Assembly (NCBI RefSeq): GCF_018362975.1
Contig: NZ_CP074371.1
Location: 7,192,001 to 7,256,000 of the forward strand
Reading direction: 5' to 3'
DNA length: 64,000 nt
From: Nocardia tengchongensis
GTDB lineage: Bacteria; Actinomycetota; Actinomycetes; Mycobacteriales; Mycobacteriaceae
Shown: positions 37,561-46,289 of the stretch, in pieces
How the letters are laid out: every line of letters begins with the position of its first letter
Numbering within the stretch: the first letter of the stretch is position 1
The notes under the pieces: generated by a model
The model's database searches: none
What the model was told of the DNA's origin: nothing
Seen by the model: only the letters and a program-made list of their open reading frames with translations
Position numbers and translations under genes: made by a program

Positions 37561-39668
37561 CCCGACACCACCACCACGGCCACCGCCACCAGCAACACCA
37601 GCGCCACCACCGCCATCCCCAGCACCACCAGCGCGGTGGTCGACGACGCCTCCGCCCGCCGCCCCGGCACCGGAACCAACCCCGGCCCGGCCGGCCCCAC
37701 CCCGAACGGCGGCGGCCCATAACCCTGCCCCGGCATCCCCACGGGAGCCGAACTCGACAATTCGGCACCGGCCGAAACCGGCTCGGACACAACGAACTCC
37801 GCAGGTGGCGGACCCTCGACGGCCCTCCCGATCGCGTCGATCGCGCCCCCGTGCGCGACACCACCCGCGATTGCATCGTTCGCGCCCAGCTGCACGAAGG
37901 CTCCCGAATCCGGATGCCGCGCCATACTGCCCACCTCGGCCTCGCCGCCGACGGGGGTAGCCGTTGAGGCGGCATTCTCCCCATCGCCCGAGCCCGGCGA
38001 ATCCTGTTCCGTCGCGGCGAGATCCGCCGATGCCTGGCGCTCCGGCGCGACGTGCGCCGCTACATCCTCCGACGTCTCGACCGTTACCGGCACCACCGAA
38101 CCGGCTCCCGGCGATCCAGCCTCCTCACCGGGCAGCGCGACACTCGCCACCGGAGCCTCGGCCGATTCCTCGGGCGGCCCCACCGAAACCACCGGCTGCG
38201 GAACGACATCGGTCGGCCGCTGCCACACCTCGTCCCCGACGCCCTGCGGGCGGCGCATCGGACCCGAACCAACCTGGTCGGCTGCCACCGGCGGCGGCGC
38301 TGCCACCACAGCCTCGTGCCCGGGCTGCGGCACCGGGTAGCCGGAAACCGCGGCGGGCGGAAATGCGGGCGGCGCGGCGTAAACGGCGGGCGCAACCTCC
38401 GGAGCGTGCGGGTAGGGGCGGATGGTCGGTCCCGAACCTATGTGGTCCGCATCCCGTTGCGGCTGTTGCGGCACCGGTGGCGAGGCGGCCGGTCGATCAG
38501 CTCCGAGGTACGCGGCGGGCGGCTGCGGCTGCACGGGGTAGACGGGGCTGCCCTCCGGCGGTGGCGGGGCTAGTGGTACGGACTGTGGTTGTGGTGCAGG
38601 GTAATTGGGCACGGCGGCCTGCTGCGGGGCAGCCGGTTGCGGGGAGCCCGGTTGAAGGGCGGATTGCGGGGGTGCGGGGTAGGCGGGCGGGTTCGGGGGG
38701 ACCGCTGTCGGCGCGTATGCCACCGGCGGGACCTGGTAGGGCGGGGCCGGGTAGGGGGCGGCGTAGTTGGGTTGGGGGACGGGCGGGTTGGGGTAGGCGG
38801 GGTGCGGGGGTTGGTGGGCGGGGTGCTGGGCCGGGGGGCCGGAGAGGGCGCGGCGGGCGGCCTTGGCGAAGTCGGTGCAGGTGGGGAAGCGGTCGGCGGG
38901 GCGCTTGGCCATGGCCTTGGTGAGGACGGCGTCCATGGCGTGTGAGAGGCCGGGGCGGCGGAGGCTGACCGGGGGCGGCAGGAGTTGCAGGTGGCCGTGG
39001 ATCAGTTCACCGGGGTGGGGGGAATCGAAGGGGCCCATGCCGATGAGCAGCCAGTAGAGGGCACAGGCCAGGGAGTACTGGTCGGTGGTGGGGTCGAGGG
39101 GGGCGCCGGTCATCTGTTCCGGGGAGGCGTAGGCGAGGGTGGCGGTGAACATGCCGGCCTGGGTGAGGTGGGTGGAATCCTCGCGCAGGCGGGCGATGCC
39201 GAAGTCGGTGAGGAAGACCCGTTCACCGTGGCCGCCGACAGCGCGGGCCAGGATGATGTTGGCGGGCTTCACATCCCGGTGCAGCACCCCCATGCCGTGT
39301 GCGTAGTCGAGTGCGTCGGCCACGCCCTCGATCACCTGCACCGCGCGCTCCGGGGGCAGCGTCGCCACATTGACGCCCGCGGCGTCCACCCCGTCCACGT
39401 ACTGCATGGAGATCCACAGCATCTCGTCCTCGGTGCCGCGGTCGTACACCTCCACGATATTGGGGTGGTCCAGCCGCGCGACCAGATCCGCCTCGCGCTC
39501 GAACCGGGCGCGGATCTCCCTGTCCGCGTACAGTTCCCGATTCAGCAGCTTCAAGGCCGTGAGCTTGCCCAGGCGCGGATGCCGGGCCAGATACACCGAC
39601 CCCATCCCGCCCTGGCCGAGCAATCTTTCGATCGTGAACCCGGCGAACACGTCACCGCCATTCAGCAC
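37557..39668 (-). CDS. Tail-anchored Ser/Thr protein kinase with Pro-rich linker
   Basis: A 703-residue protein. The kinase domain covers residues 10-270: [48 protein letters not shown] very long Pro/Ala/Val-rich linker follows (about 275-670). A single hydrophobic helix lies at the extreme C-terminus (VVLGMAVVALVLLVAVAVVVV, ending SG), so there is no external sensor domain. GTG 39668 was chosen over an upstream ATG because AAGGGGG precedes it. The kinase core closely resembles that of the fusion protein at 46155. Confidence 0.9.
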   Translation of the reverse strand: MLNGGDVFAGFTIERLLGQGGMGSVYLARHPRLGKLTALKLLNRELYADREIRARFEREADLVARLDHPNIVEVYDRGTEDEMLWISMQYVDGVDAAGVNVATLPPERAVQVIEGVADALDYAHGMGVLHRDVKPANIILARAVGGHGERVFLTDFGIARLREDSTHLTQAGMFTATLAYASPEQMTGAPLDPTTDQYSLACALYWLLIGMGPFDSPHPGELIHGHLQLLPPPVSLRRPGLSHAMDAVLTKAMAKRPADRFPTCTDFAKAARRALSGPPAQHPAHQPPHPAYPNPPVPQPNYAAPYPAPPYQVPPVAYAPTAVPPNPPAYPAPPQSALQPGSPQPAAPQQAAVPNYPAPQPQSVPLAPPPPEGSPVYPVQPQPPAAYLGADRPAASPPVPQQPQRDADHIGSGPTIRPYPHAPEVAPAVYAAPPAFPPAAVSGYPVPQPGHEAVVAAPPPVAADQVGSGPMRRPQGVGDEVWQRPTDVVPQPVVSVGPPEESAEAPVASVALPGEEAGSPGAGSVVPVTVETSEDVAAHVAPERQASADLAATEQDSPGSGDGENAASTATPVGGEAEVGSMARHPDSGAFVQLGANDAIAGGVAHGGAIDAIGRAVEGPPPAEFVVSEPVSAGAELSSSAPVGMPGQGYGPPPFGVGPAGPGLVPVPGRRAEASSTTALVVLGMAVVALVLLVAVAVVVVSG

Positions 39669-39736
39669 TGTCCACGACCCCCTTCCGGTGACGTACAAGT
39701 CCGTGAGCCTACCCGCAGAAACGCTGTCGGGGCAGG

Positions 39737-40396
39737 TCAGCCCGGTGTCACCAGTCCGGATTCGTAGGCCAGCACCACCGCCTGCGCCCGATCGCGCAGA
39801 TTCAGTTTGGTGAACACCTTCGACACGTGCGTCTTCACGGTTTGTTCCGCGACGAAAAGGCTTTCGGCGATCTCGGCGTTGGACATGCCGCGCGCCACCA
39901 GCTCCAGCACCTCCCGCTCGCGCGGGGTGAGCACCGACAGCTGCGGCGCGGGCGCGCGCCGGGAGCGGCGGCTGGTGACATCGGCGATCAGGCGGCGCGT
40001 CACGGTCGGCGCGAGCAGCGCGTCACCGGCGGCCACCACGCGCACCGCGCGCACCAGCTCCTCCGCGGGCGCGTCCTTGAGCAGGAACCCGCTGGCCCCG
40101 ATCCCGAGCGCCTCGTAGACGTAGTCGTCGATGTCGAAGGTGGTGAGCATGAGCACCCGCACCGGCGGCTCGAACCCGGCGTCGAGGATCACCTTGGCCG
40201 CGTCGAGCCCGTTCATCTCGGGCATACGCACATCCATCAGCACCACGTCCGGGCGCAGCCGTTTCGCTTCGGCCACAGCGGTTTTCCCGTCCGCGGCGTC
40301 ACCGATCACGCTGATGTCGGGCTGCGCGGCCAGCAATGCCCCGAACCCCTGCCGCACCATCGCCTGATCGTCGGCGATCAACACGGTTATCGCCAC
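39737..40396 (-). CDS. Response regulator, NarL/LuxR family
   Basis: A 219-residue protein. Receiver domain with VLIADDQAMVRQGF and LMDVRMPEMNG; conserved Thr/Lys in LTTFDIDDYV and LLKDAPAEELV. C-terminal LuxR helix-turn-helix LTPREREVLELVARGMSNAEI. It lies downstream of the kinase gene, but 135 bp and a hairpin intervene. Confidence 0.95.
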   Translation of the reverse strand: MAITVLIADDQAMVRQGFGALLAAQPDISVIGDAADGKTAVAEAKRLRPDVVLMDVRMPEMNGLDAAKVILDAGFEPPVRVLMLTTFDIDDYVYEALGIGASGFLLKDAPAEELVRAVRVVAAGDALLAPTVTRRLIADVTSRRSRRAPAPQLSVLTPREREVLELVARGMSNAEIAESLFVAEQTVKTHVSKVFTKLNLRDRAQAVVLAYESGLVTPG

Positions 40397-40480
40397 AGTC
40401 CCACCTCACGCACGCCACCGAGTTTGCCATGCCCCGCCGAGAACGGCCCCCACCAAGCCAACTTCGCACCCCCGTTCGCG

Positions 40481-40519
40481 CAGTGGCACACCTCGGGGGA
40501 ATCCCGTGGTGTGCCACTG
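40481..40519 (-). terminator. Hairpin between kinase and regulator genes
   Basis: Perfect 12-bp inverted repeat CAGTGGCACACC with a 15-nt loop, just past the histidine kinase stop. No U-run. It could limit transcription from kinase into regulator or act as a processing site. Confidence 0.45.
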
Positions 40520-40531
40520 GGGCGGCAGCGG

Positions 40532-41725
40532 TCAGGCGATGGGGGTGAGGATGTTCAGCGGGAGGCGGGCGTGGACTTCGAAACCGCCGTCGGGGCGGGG
40601 CCCCGCGGTGAGGACGCCACCGACCGCGGCCGCGCGAGTCTGCATGCCCGCGATGCCGCTGCCCGCGGCGACGGAGTGGTCGCCGGTGCGGACGGCGATC
40701 GGGCGTTCGTTGCCGACGGTCAGCGCGAGTTCCTCCGCGCAGGCGATGTGCACCCGCACCGACGCCCCCGGCGCGTGCCGCGAGGCATTGGCCAGCGACT
40801 CCTGCACGATCCGGTACAGCGCCAAGCCCGTCGTCTCCGGCACCGCGCCGAGTTCGCCGTCGACGGTCCAGGTGAGCGGTACCCCGGCCCGCTGCGCGGC
40901 TTCCAGCAGCATCGGCAGATCGGCCGCGGACGGCTGCGGCGCGTGCTCGGGCAGCTGCCCGTCGCTGCGCAGCACGCCCAGCATGCCGCGGATCTCGTTG
41001 AGCGCCGCCCGCGCACCCGTCCCGATGGACTCGAATTCGGCTCGCGCATCGGCGGAGAGCCCGTCGATGCGGTACGGCGCGGTCTGCGCCTGCACCACCA
41101 CCATCGACATGTGGTGGGCCACCACGTCGTGCAGGTCGCGGGCGATGCGCGCCTTCTCCTCCAGGATCGCGCGCCGGGCCCGCTCCAGCTCGGTCTCCTC
41201 CTCCGACTTGAGCAGCGCCTGCCGCGACACCACCACCCACCGGATGAGCAGGCCGAACACCACCAGCCCGGTGATGGCCAGCGGCCAGCCGAACCCGGAC
41301 TCGGCGAAACTGTCGCCGGTCTGGGCCATGGCGGTGGCGAACAACAGCGAGGTGGCCAGCCACACCACCGCCACGATCCGGACCGGCGCGCGCACCGCGA
41401 CCGCGAACACCAGCGCGAACAGCACCAGAATGTGCACAACCTGGAAGGGGATGGTGTTCCCCGGCTGGTTCGGCACCGCCAGCGTGATCATCAGCGCCGA
41501 CCCGGCCGAAACCGCCCACCCCAGTGGCGGATTCACCCGCAGCAGCAGAATCGGGAAGGCCGCGAACCCGGCGATGAACGGCGCGGCCGCCGCCGGCACC
41601 TTGTGCGTCACGTGCAGCGTCGGCCACGCCACCGCGATGAACACGATCGCCAGCAACACCGTGAACGCGTCGAACCACTGCCGCGCCCGGGCCACCCGGG
41701 CCTGCCCTGACAACTTTCCACCCAT
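40532..41725 (-). CDS. Sensor histidine kinase (HisKA_3)
   Basis: A 397-residue protein with about five to six membrane helices in the first 180 residues (LLAIVFIAVAWPTLHV, IVAVVWLATSLLFATAMA, PLAITGLVVFGLLIRWVV). The phosphoacceptor helix is ARDLHDVVAHHMSMVVVQA. The ATPase domain has QESLANASRHA and GSGIAGMQTRAAAVGG. It pairs with the response regulator at 39737. Ligand unknown. Confidence 0.94.
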   Translation of the reverse strand: MGGKLSGQARVARARQWFDAFTVLLAIVFIAVAWPTLHVTHKVPAAAAPFIAGFAAFPILLLRVNPPLGWAVSAGSALMITLAVPNQPGNTIPFQVVHILVLFALVFAVAVRAPVRIVAVVWLATSLLFATAMAQTGDSFAESGFGWPLAITGLVVFGLLIRWVVVSRQALLKSEEETELERARRAILEEKARIARDLHDVVAHHMSMVVVQAQTAPYRIDGLSADARAEFESIGTGARAALNEIRGMLGVLRSDGQLPEHAPQPSAADLPMLLEAAQRAGVPLTWTVDGELGAVPETTGLALYRIVQESLANASRHAPGASVRVHIACAEELALTVGNERPIAVRTGDHSVAAGSGIAGMQTRAAAVGGVLTAGPRPDGGFEVHARLPLNILTPIA

Positions 41726-41789
41726 GCCCTCGACGGTAGAGACTCCGCGCGCCCCCGCACCTCATACCCCTGAGTGATCTCCCACCCCC

Positions 41790-41799
41790 TACCCGGGTA
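41790..41799. promoter_or_regulatory. Palindrome upstream of two-component operon 2
   Basis: TACCCGGGTA, set in CCTACCCGGGTACGA, about 70 bp upstream of the histidine kinase start. It resembles the element at 27308-27323 in sequence and in distance from its kinase gene. Candidate operator, possibly also serving the divergent phospholipase-like gene. Confidence 0.4.
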
Positions 41800-41893
41800 C
41801 GACACCACCGCGCCTGTCCCCCGCCCCGTCCATCCCGGAACCGCCCCACAGGCTGACGCCCCGGTCGGAGCCCGATTCCTACCGTCGATCCCC

Positions 41894-42781
41894 ATGAGAG
41901 CGTTCCCGATTTCCCGCAGGAATTCGCCCCGTTCCACCCCCGCCCCGCGGTCGTCGACCGACACATCCCGGACCCGGGCAAACCCCCGCCCGAGTGCGCC
42001 ACCGGTCGAGGCCGGGCCGGGCCGGGCGTCCGGGGTCGGCGAGCCAGGCCTCGCCGGCGGGGCGATCCTTGCCGGGCTACGCCGCTACAGCGCACTCGCG
42101 GGCGCTGCCACGGTGGCGTGCACCGTGGGTGTGGCGTTCGCGCCCGCCGCGGGCGCGGCGATCAGCGGGCCCGTCGTGCCGGAGAGCTCGGCCGCCACGG
42201 TGGGCATTCTGGAATCGATTGCCGCCCAGCCGGATCCCGCGGCGATGCCGGGTGATTTCGTCGCGTCAGCCGGGTATCACCCAGTTGTCCAGGCGGGCAT
42301 GCTGATCGACCCGCAGGGTGACTGCTCCTCCCCCGTCCCCCTCCCGGCCGAATTCGACCTGGCCTGCAAATCCCACGACCTCGGCTACGACCTGCTCCGC
42401 TACGCGACGGCGCACGGGCAGCCGCTGGGCCCTTGGGCCCGCCAGTCCGTGGACGCCGCCCTGGAGCGGCGGATGCACGCGGCCTGCGAGTCCCGCGACA
42501 ATGCCGTCTCCCGCGCGCAATGCCAGGTGATGGCGAGCATCGCGGCCACCGCCGTCGACTTGAACTCCATCCGCCAGGACTACGGCAGTCCCGTCTACGA
42601 GCCGTTCTTCGAGCACACCGGTTCGGGCCCCTCCCCGGCCTTCCTCACGCTCGCGGGCATCGGCCTCGCCGCCGGAATCGGGACCGCGACAATCGTTCTG
42701 GTCCGCCGCCGGGCCGGACGATCGCCGATCGACCCGGCCGCGCGAGTCCGCGAGTTCGGCGGCGTAGCGGTGGCGTCATGA
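41894..42781 (+). CDS. Phospholipase A2-like exported protein
   Basis: A 295-residue protein. An N-terminal export/membrane segment (SALAGAATVACTVGVAFAPA) is followed by a prokaryotic PLA2 domain with the His-Asp dyad and Cys pattern (GDCSSPVPLPAEFDLACKSH, then DLGYDLLRYA). A C-terminal membrane helix (LAGIGLAAGIGTATIVLV) ends in a basic tail, so the protein is probably membrane-anchored with the enzyme outside. The family hydrolyses the sn-2 ester of phospholipids; activity here is inferred. The stop overlaps the next gene by 4 bp. Confidence 0.8.
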   Translation: MRAFPISRRNSPRSTPAPRSSTDTSRTRANPRPSAPPVEAGPGRASGVGEPGLAGGAILAGLRRYSALAGAATVACTVGVAFAPAAGAAISGPVVPESSAATVGILESIAAQPDPAAMPGDFVASAGYHPVVQAGMLIDPQGDCSSPVPLPAEFDLACKSHDLGYDLLRYATAHGQPLGPWARQSVDAALERRMHAACESRDNAVSRAQCQVMASIAATAVDLNSIRQDYGSPVYEPFFEHTGSGPSPAFLTLAGIGLAAGIGTATIVLVRRRAGRSPIDPAARVREFGGVAVAS

Positions 42782-45700
42782 CCCGCGCGGATGCCGCCGT
42801 CCGCGATCGGATCGCTCCTGCAACGGAAGTCGCGACCACGGTTGCCGGTGTTCGTTTTCGGTCGAATTGGTCCGAGTTGCGCGCACCGCGGGTCGGGACG
42901 AGTGCGGCCGTCGCGGGCGGGACGATGGTGTCGCTGGCCCCCGGCCTGTTGCCGCGGACGCCGTCGGCGCAGGCCATCGTGACCTCGGTGGTGGTGCTGA
43001 TCGGACTGGCGGTGGCCGCGATTGTCCGGATGGTGTTGCGGTGGATTCGGTTCGGGGTGGAGCGGTTGCCGCGGGCGCGGGTGCCGGTGGCGATCGGGGC
43101 CGTGCTGCTGGTCGGGGCGGCGATGGGATATGCCGAGCATTGGCAGAACACGTTGCGGGCGGCGATGGGGGTCGGGGGCATCGGGCCCGGGTATTGGGTG
43201 CAGTGGCTCGCTTGGACGGTGCCGATCGTGGGTGTGGTGGTCGCGATCGCGCGCGGGGTGCGATGGGCGGTCCGGCGGTTGGGGCGGGTGCGGAGTGTCG
43301 CGGCGGGGGCGGCGCTGGTGGTGGCCGGGCAGGTGGTGCTGGTGCCCGCCGTCGTGGAGTGGCGGCGCGGGGCGTACGCGGCGGCGAATTCGTATGTGGA
43401 TCCGGAGCTGGTGCAACCGGATTCGCCGACCCGGTCGGGGAGTCCGGTGTCGATGGCGAGCTGGCCGTCGCTGGGTGCGCAGGGCAGGCGGTTCGTGGCC
43501 GGGACGCCGGCGCGGACGGTGCGGGTGTACGTGGGGTTGAATTCGGCGGCCGATCTGGATGCGCGGGTGGCGCTGGCGGTGCGGGAGCTGGAGCGCACGG
43601 GCGGGTTGCAGCGGCGGAACCTGGTGGTGACGGTGCCGACCGGGTCGGGGTGGATCGACAGCGATGCCGCCAAGGGGCTCGACGCACGGTTCGGCGGGGA
43701 TGTCGCGTTGGTCGGGTTGCAGTATTCGGACGCGCCGAGCTGGGTCACCTTCGTGTTCGGCCGGGCCGCGGCCGAGGAGTCGGCGCGGGCCCTGTTCCGG
43801 GCCGTGGAGCAACGGATTTCGACGCTGCCGGAACCGCCGAAGCTCTACATCTACGGCCAGAGTCTGGGTGCGCTCGGCGGCAGCGCCGTGTTCGCCGACG
43901 ACGCCGATCAGGATCGCCGCACCTGCGGCGCGCTGTGGGCGGGCCCGCCGGCGGGGCAGGCGCGGCACGGGCGGGCGATGGTGCTGGCCAATGCCTCCGA
44001 TCCGGTGGTGCGCTGGTCGCCGTCCCTGCTGTGGCGCGCACCGGATCTCACCGGCACGCGCCCGGACGCGCCGGTCCCGCAGTGGATTCCGGTGGTCAGT
44101 TTCCTGCAGACCTCGGCCGACCTGCTGGGCGCGCTGGACGCCCCGGCCGGTCACGGCCACCGCTACGGCGTCGACCAGGGCACGGTATTGCCGGGCTGCT
44201 GAGCGGCCGTCGCGGACTTCGTGGGTGAAGTCGGCGACCAGGCGGTCGATGGCGGCCGCGGCGTCGAGGCGGGTGCGCCAGGCCTCGGGGATGGCGTCGG
44301 TCCCGAGCCGGGCGCCGAGCAGCGCGCCGCAGATGGCCCCGGTGGAGTCGCTGTCACCGGAGTGGTTGACCGCGAGCAGCACGCCGTTGCGGAATATCTG
44401 TTCCGGTGTGCCGCCCACGTTCTCGGCGCACACGGCGGCGCAGACCGCCATCGCCAGGGCCTCCGATCCGATGACGCCGCTGCCCAGCCGCTCCAGCAGT
44501 CCGGGCGGCGGCATTGGCCGTCCCCGGAAGGCCACGGTGTCGGCGAGCCGCACGGCCGCGTCGAGCGCCTGGGTGGTCTCCTCGTGATCCCGGTTCCGGA
44601 TCAGTTGCGCGCGTGCCTGTTCCACCGCGGTCCGCACGTCCAGGCCCCGGCCCAGCCCGTACACGGTGGCCGCCAAGGCGCCGGCGGGCAGCCAGCCGCT
44701 CGGGTTGCCGTGGGTGAGGGCCGCGGCGTCGCAGCCCAATTCGAAGGCGTACTCCAGCGACGGCGTGAAACCGCACGGCGCGGACCGCACCACGGCCGCG
44801 CAGCCCTTGGAGTCGTTGATCGGATGATCGCGGGTGCCCAGCGGGGTGCCGGGCCGCTGCCGGGCGGCGGCGCGCAGCATGGCCGAGATGGTGGTCTGGG
44901 TGGGCCCGCGGTAGGTCATCAGCTCCGGGTATCCGGTGAGTCCGCTGCGCAGTGGCACCGGCTGTTCCGGCACCGCGGCCTGGCCCTGCCCGCGCAGCCA
45001 CACCAGCAGGTTCTCCTGGATCATGCCCACGGCCGCGGCGGTGCCGCGTTCCCGCACCCGCGCGCTGCGGATCAGGGCTTCCATGGTGAACAGCGCCAGC
45101 TGGGTCTCGTCGGAGATGCGGCCCTTGTATCCGCCGCCCTCCCCGGTGACGCCCTGATTTCCGTAGCGCTGCCGGATGTTCGGCAGCAGCATGGTCTCGA
45201 TCGGCGCGCCCAGCGCGTCACCGACGGCGCCGCCGTACAGGCAGCCGCGCACGGTGTCCTCGCGGGGCAGCCGGTCGGCCGCATGGTTGCGGGGCCGCCG
45301 GACCAGCGACACCGGTTCGGACACCGTCTCCCAGGCGGTCTGCGCGAATTCGTAGCAGGTCTCGAAGCGGTCGCGCGGATCCTTGGACAGCGCGCGCCGC
45401 AGCACCGCGTCCAGTTCGGCGGGCACCTCGGGCCGGAACCGGCTCACCGGCGGGGGCGGGGACTGCAGATGCCCGAGCATGACGGTCGCGATGTTCGGGG
45501 CGTCGAACGGCCCGTGCCCGGTGAGGAGCCGGAACAGGGTGCAGGCCAGCGAATACTGGTCCGAGCGCGGCCCCATGGGCGCGGAGGTCAGCTGTTCCGG
45601 GGATGCGTAGGCGAGGGTGGCGTTGAGCATGCCGGTGCGGGTGAGGTGCGCGGTGTCGTCGAGCAGCCGCGCGATGCCGAAGTCGGACAGCAACACTCGT

Positions 45701-46155
45701 TCGCTGAATCCGGTGCCGATGCCGCCGGTGCGGGACAGCAGCAGGTTGGCGGGCTTCACATCCCGGTGCAGGATGCCGCGCGCGTGCGCGTAATCCAGTG
45801 CGGCCGCGGTCTGCACGATGATCTCGACGGCCCGGTCCGGGGGCAGGTCGAAGGGGTCGATGGACGCGCCGTCGACGCCGTCAACGTATTGCATGGCGAT
45901 CCACAGCTGCTCGCCCTCGTCGCCGCGGTCGTAGACGGTGATGATGTTGGGGTGGTCGAGCTGGGCGATGACATCGGCCTCGCGCTCGAATCGGACCCGG
46001 GTCTCGTTGTCGCCGAACATCTCCCGATGCAGCAGCTTGAGCGCGATCAGCCGCGGGAGCCGGGGGTGGCGGGCCGCATAGACCGAACCCATTCCGCCAC
46101 GGCCCACTTCGCGCTCGATCACGTAGCCCGCGAAGACTTCGCCGCGTCGCAACAT
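42595..46155 (-). CDS. Ser/Thr kinase-ADP-ribosylglycohydrolase fusion with antisense run-on
   Basis: The kinase domain (residues 8-275: [41 protein letters not shown]) is joined directly to an ADP-ribosylglycohydrolase domain (about 305-645: CLYGGAVGDALGAPIE, ISDETQLALF, NHSGDSDSTGAICGALLGA) with its metal-binding acids. Such a fusion could couple phosphorylation to removal of ADP-ribose; this is inference. Recognisable sequence ends near 44210 (VADFTHEVRDG). The frame then stays open for 1.6 kb of Arg/Pro/His-rich sequence antisense to the hydrolase and PLA2-like genes, stopping at 42595. That tail is probably not natural. ATG 46155 follows AAGGG by 11 nt; an in-frame TTG lies at 46161. Confidence 0.75.
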   Translation of the reverse strand: MLRRGEVFAGYVIEREVGRGGMGSVYAARHPRLPRLIALKLLHREMFGDNETRVRFEREADVIAQLDHPNIITVYDRGDEGEQLWIAMQYVDGVDGASIDPFDLPPDRAVEIIVQTAAALDYAHARGILHRDVKPANLLLSRTGGIGTGFSERVLLSDFGIARLLDDTAHLTRTGMLNATLAYASPEQLTSAPMGPRSDQYSLACTLFRLLTGHGPFDAPNIATVMLGHLQSPPPPVSRFRPEVPAELDAVLRRALSKDPRDRFETCYEFAQTAWETVSEPVSLVRRPRNHAADRLPREDTVRGCLYGGAVGDALGAPIETMLLPNIRQRYGNQGVTGEGGGYKGRISDETQLALFTMEALIRSARVRERGTAAAVGMIQENLLVWLRGQGQAAVPEQPVPLRSGLTGYPELMTYRGPTQTTISAMLRAAARQRPGTPLGTRDHPINDSKGCAAVVRSAPCGFTPSLEYAFELGCDAAALTHGNPSGWLPAGALAATVYGLGRGLDVRTAVEQARAQLIRNRDHEETTQALDAAVRLADTVAFRGRPMPPPGLLERLGSGVIGSEALAMAVCAAVCAENVGGTPEQIFRNGVLLAVNHSGDSDSTGAICGALLGARLGTDAIPEAWRTRLDAAAAIDRLVADFTHEVRDGRSAARQYRALVDAVAVAVTGRGVQRAQQVGRGLQETDHRNPLRDRRVRARAGEIRCAPQQGRRPAHHRIGGIGQHHRPPVPRLPRRRARPQRAAGAAILIGVVGEHGAAAERTQTLAVDVELRRFRQRRNPLLHGPEQGPRRLLGRGPAEHEGDPARRVRILQPDQRDIPAEPCVEPLGGIAVDPPRPGRHRHHQVPPLQPARALQLPHRQRHPRIQIGRRIQPHVHPHRPRRRPGHEPPALRTQRRPARHRHRTPRPGRRIRLHQLRIHIRIRRRVRPAPPLHDGGHQHHLPGHHQRRPRRDTPHPPQPPDRPSHPARDRDHHTHDRHRPSEPLHPIPGPDAPDPHRRPQRVLPMLGISHRRPDQQHGPDRHRHPRPRQPLHPEPNPPQHHPDNRGHRQSDQHHHRGHDGLRRRRPRQQAGGQRHHRPARDGRTRPDPRCAQLGPIRPKTNTGNRGRDFRCRSDPIADGGIRAGHDATATPPNSRTRAAGSIGDRPARRRTRTIVAVPIPAARPMPASVRKAGEGPEPVCSKNGS
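42778..44202 (+). CDS. Membrane alpha/beta-hydrolase (Abhydrolase_9 type)
   Basis: A 474-residue protein. The N-terminal half has four to five membrane helices (VTSVVVLIGLAVAAIVRMVL, VAIGAVLLVGAAMGY, LAWTVPIVGVVVAIARGV, ALVVAGQVVLVPAVVEW). The C-terminal catalytic domain has the nucleophile elbow IYGQSLGALGG (GxSxG) and the ASDPVVRWSPSLLWRAPDL segment of the Abhydrolase_9 family. It is coupled to the PLA2-like gene (ATGA), suggesting a joint role in lipid or ester turnover at the envelope. Another frame lies antisense over the whole gene. Confidence 0.85.
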   Translation: MTRADAAVRDRIAPATEVATTVAGVRFRSNWSELRAPRVGTSAAVAGGTMVSLAPGLLPRTPSAQAIVTSVVVLIGLAVAAIVRMVLRWIRFGVERLPRARVPVAIGAVLLVGAAMGYAEHWQNTLRAAMGVGGIGPGYWVQWLAWTVPIVGVVVAIARGVRWAVRRLGRVRSVAAGAALVVAGQVVLVPAVVEWRRGAYAAANSYVDPELVQPDSPTRSGSPVSMASWPSLGAQGRRFVAGTPARTVRVYVGLNSAADLDARVALAVRELERTGGLQRRNLVVTVPTGSGWIDSDAAKGLDARFGGDVALVGLQYSDAPSWVTFVFGRAAAEESARALFRAVEQRISTLPEPPKLYIYGQSLGALGGSAVFADDADQDRRTCGALWAGPPAGQARHGRAMVLANASDPVVRWSPSLLWRAPDLTGTRPDAPVPQWIPVVSFLQTSADLLGALDAPAGHGHRYGVDQGTVLPGC

Positions 46156-46234
46156 CCCCAAGAAAACCCTTCACACACGCCGAAACGCTGCCAGCCTACC
46201 GGTCCGGACCGACGCGTCGCAGGCAATGCCGGAT

Positions 46235-46266
46235 CGGCCCCCGCCGGTGGTCACCGACGGGGGCCG
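46235..46266 (-). terminator. Hairpin after gatA
   Basis: Inverted repeat CGGCCCCCGCCGGTG / CACCGACGGGGGCCG, 14 of 15 pairs with a 2-nt spacer, 23 bp past the gatA stop. Likely terminator of gatCA. Confidence 0.7.
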
Positions 46267-46289
46267 AATTCGCTTGCGGGATCAGACCG

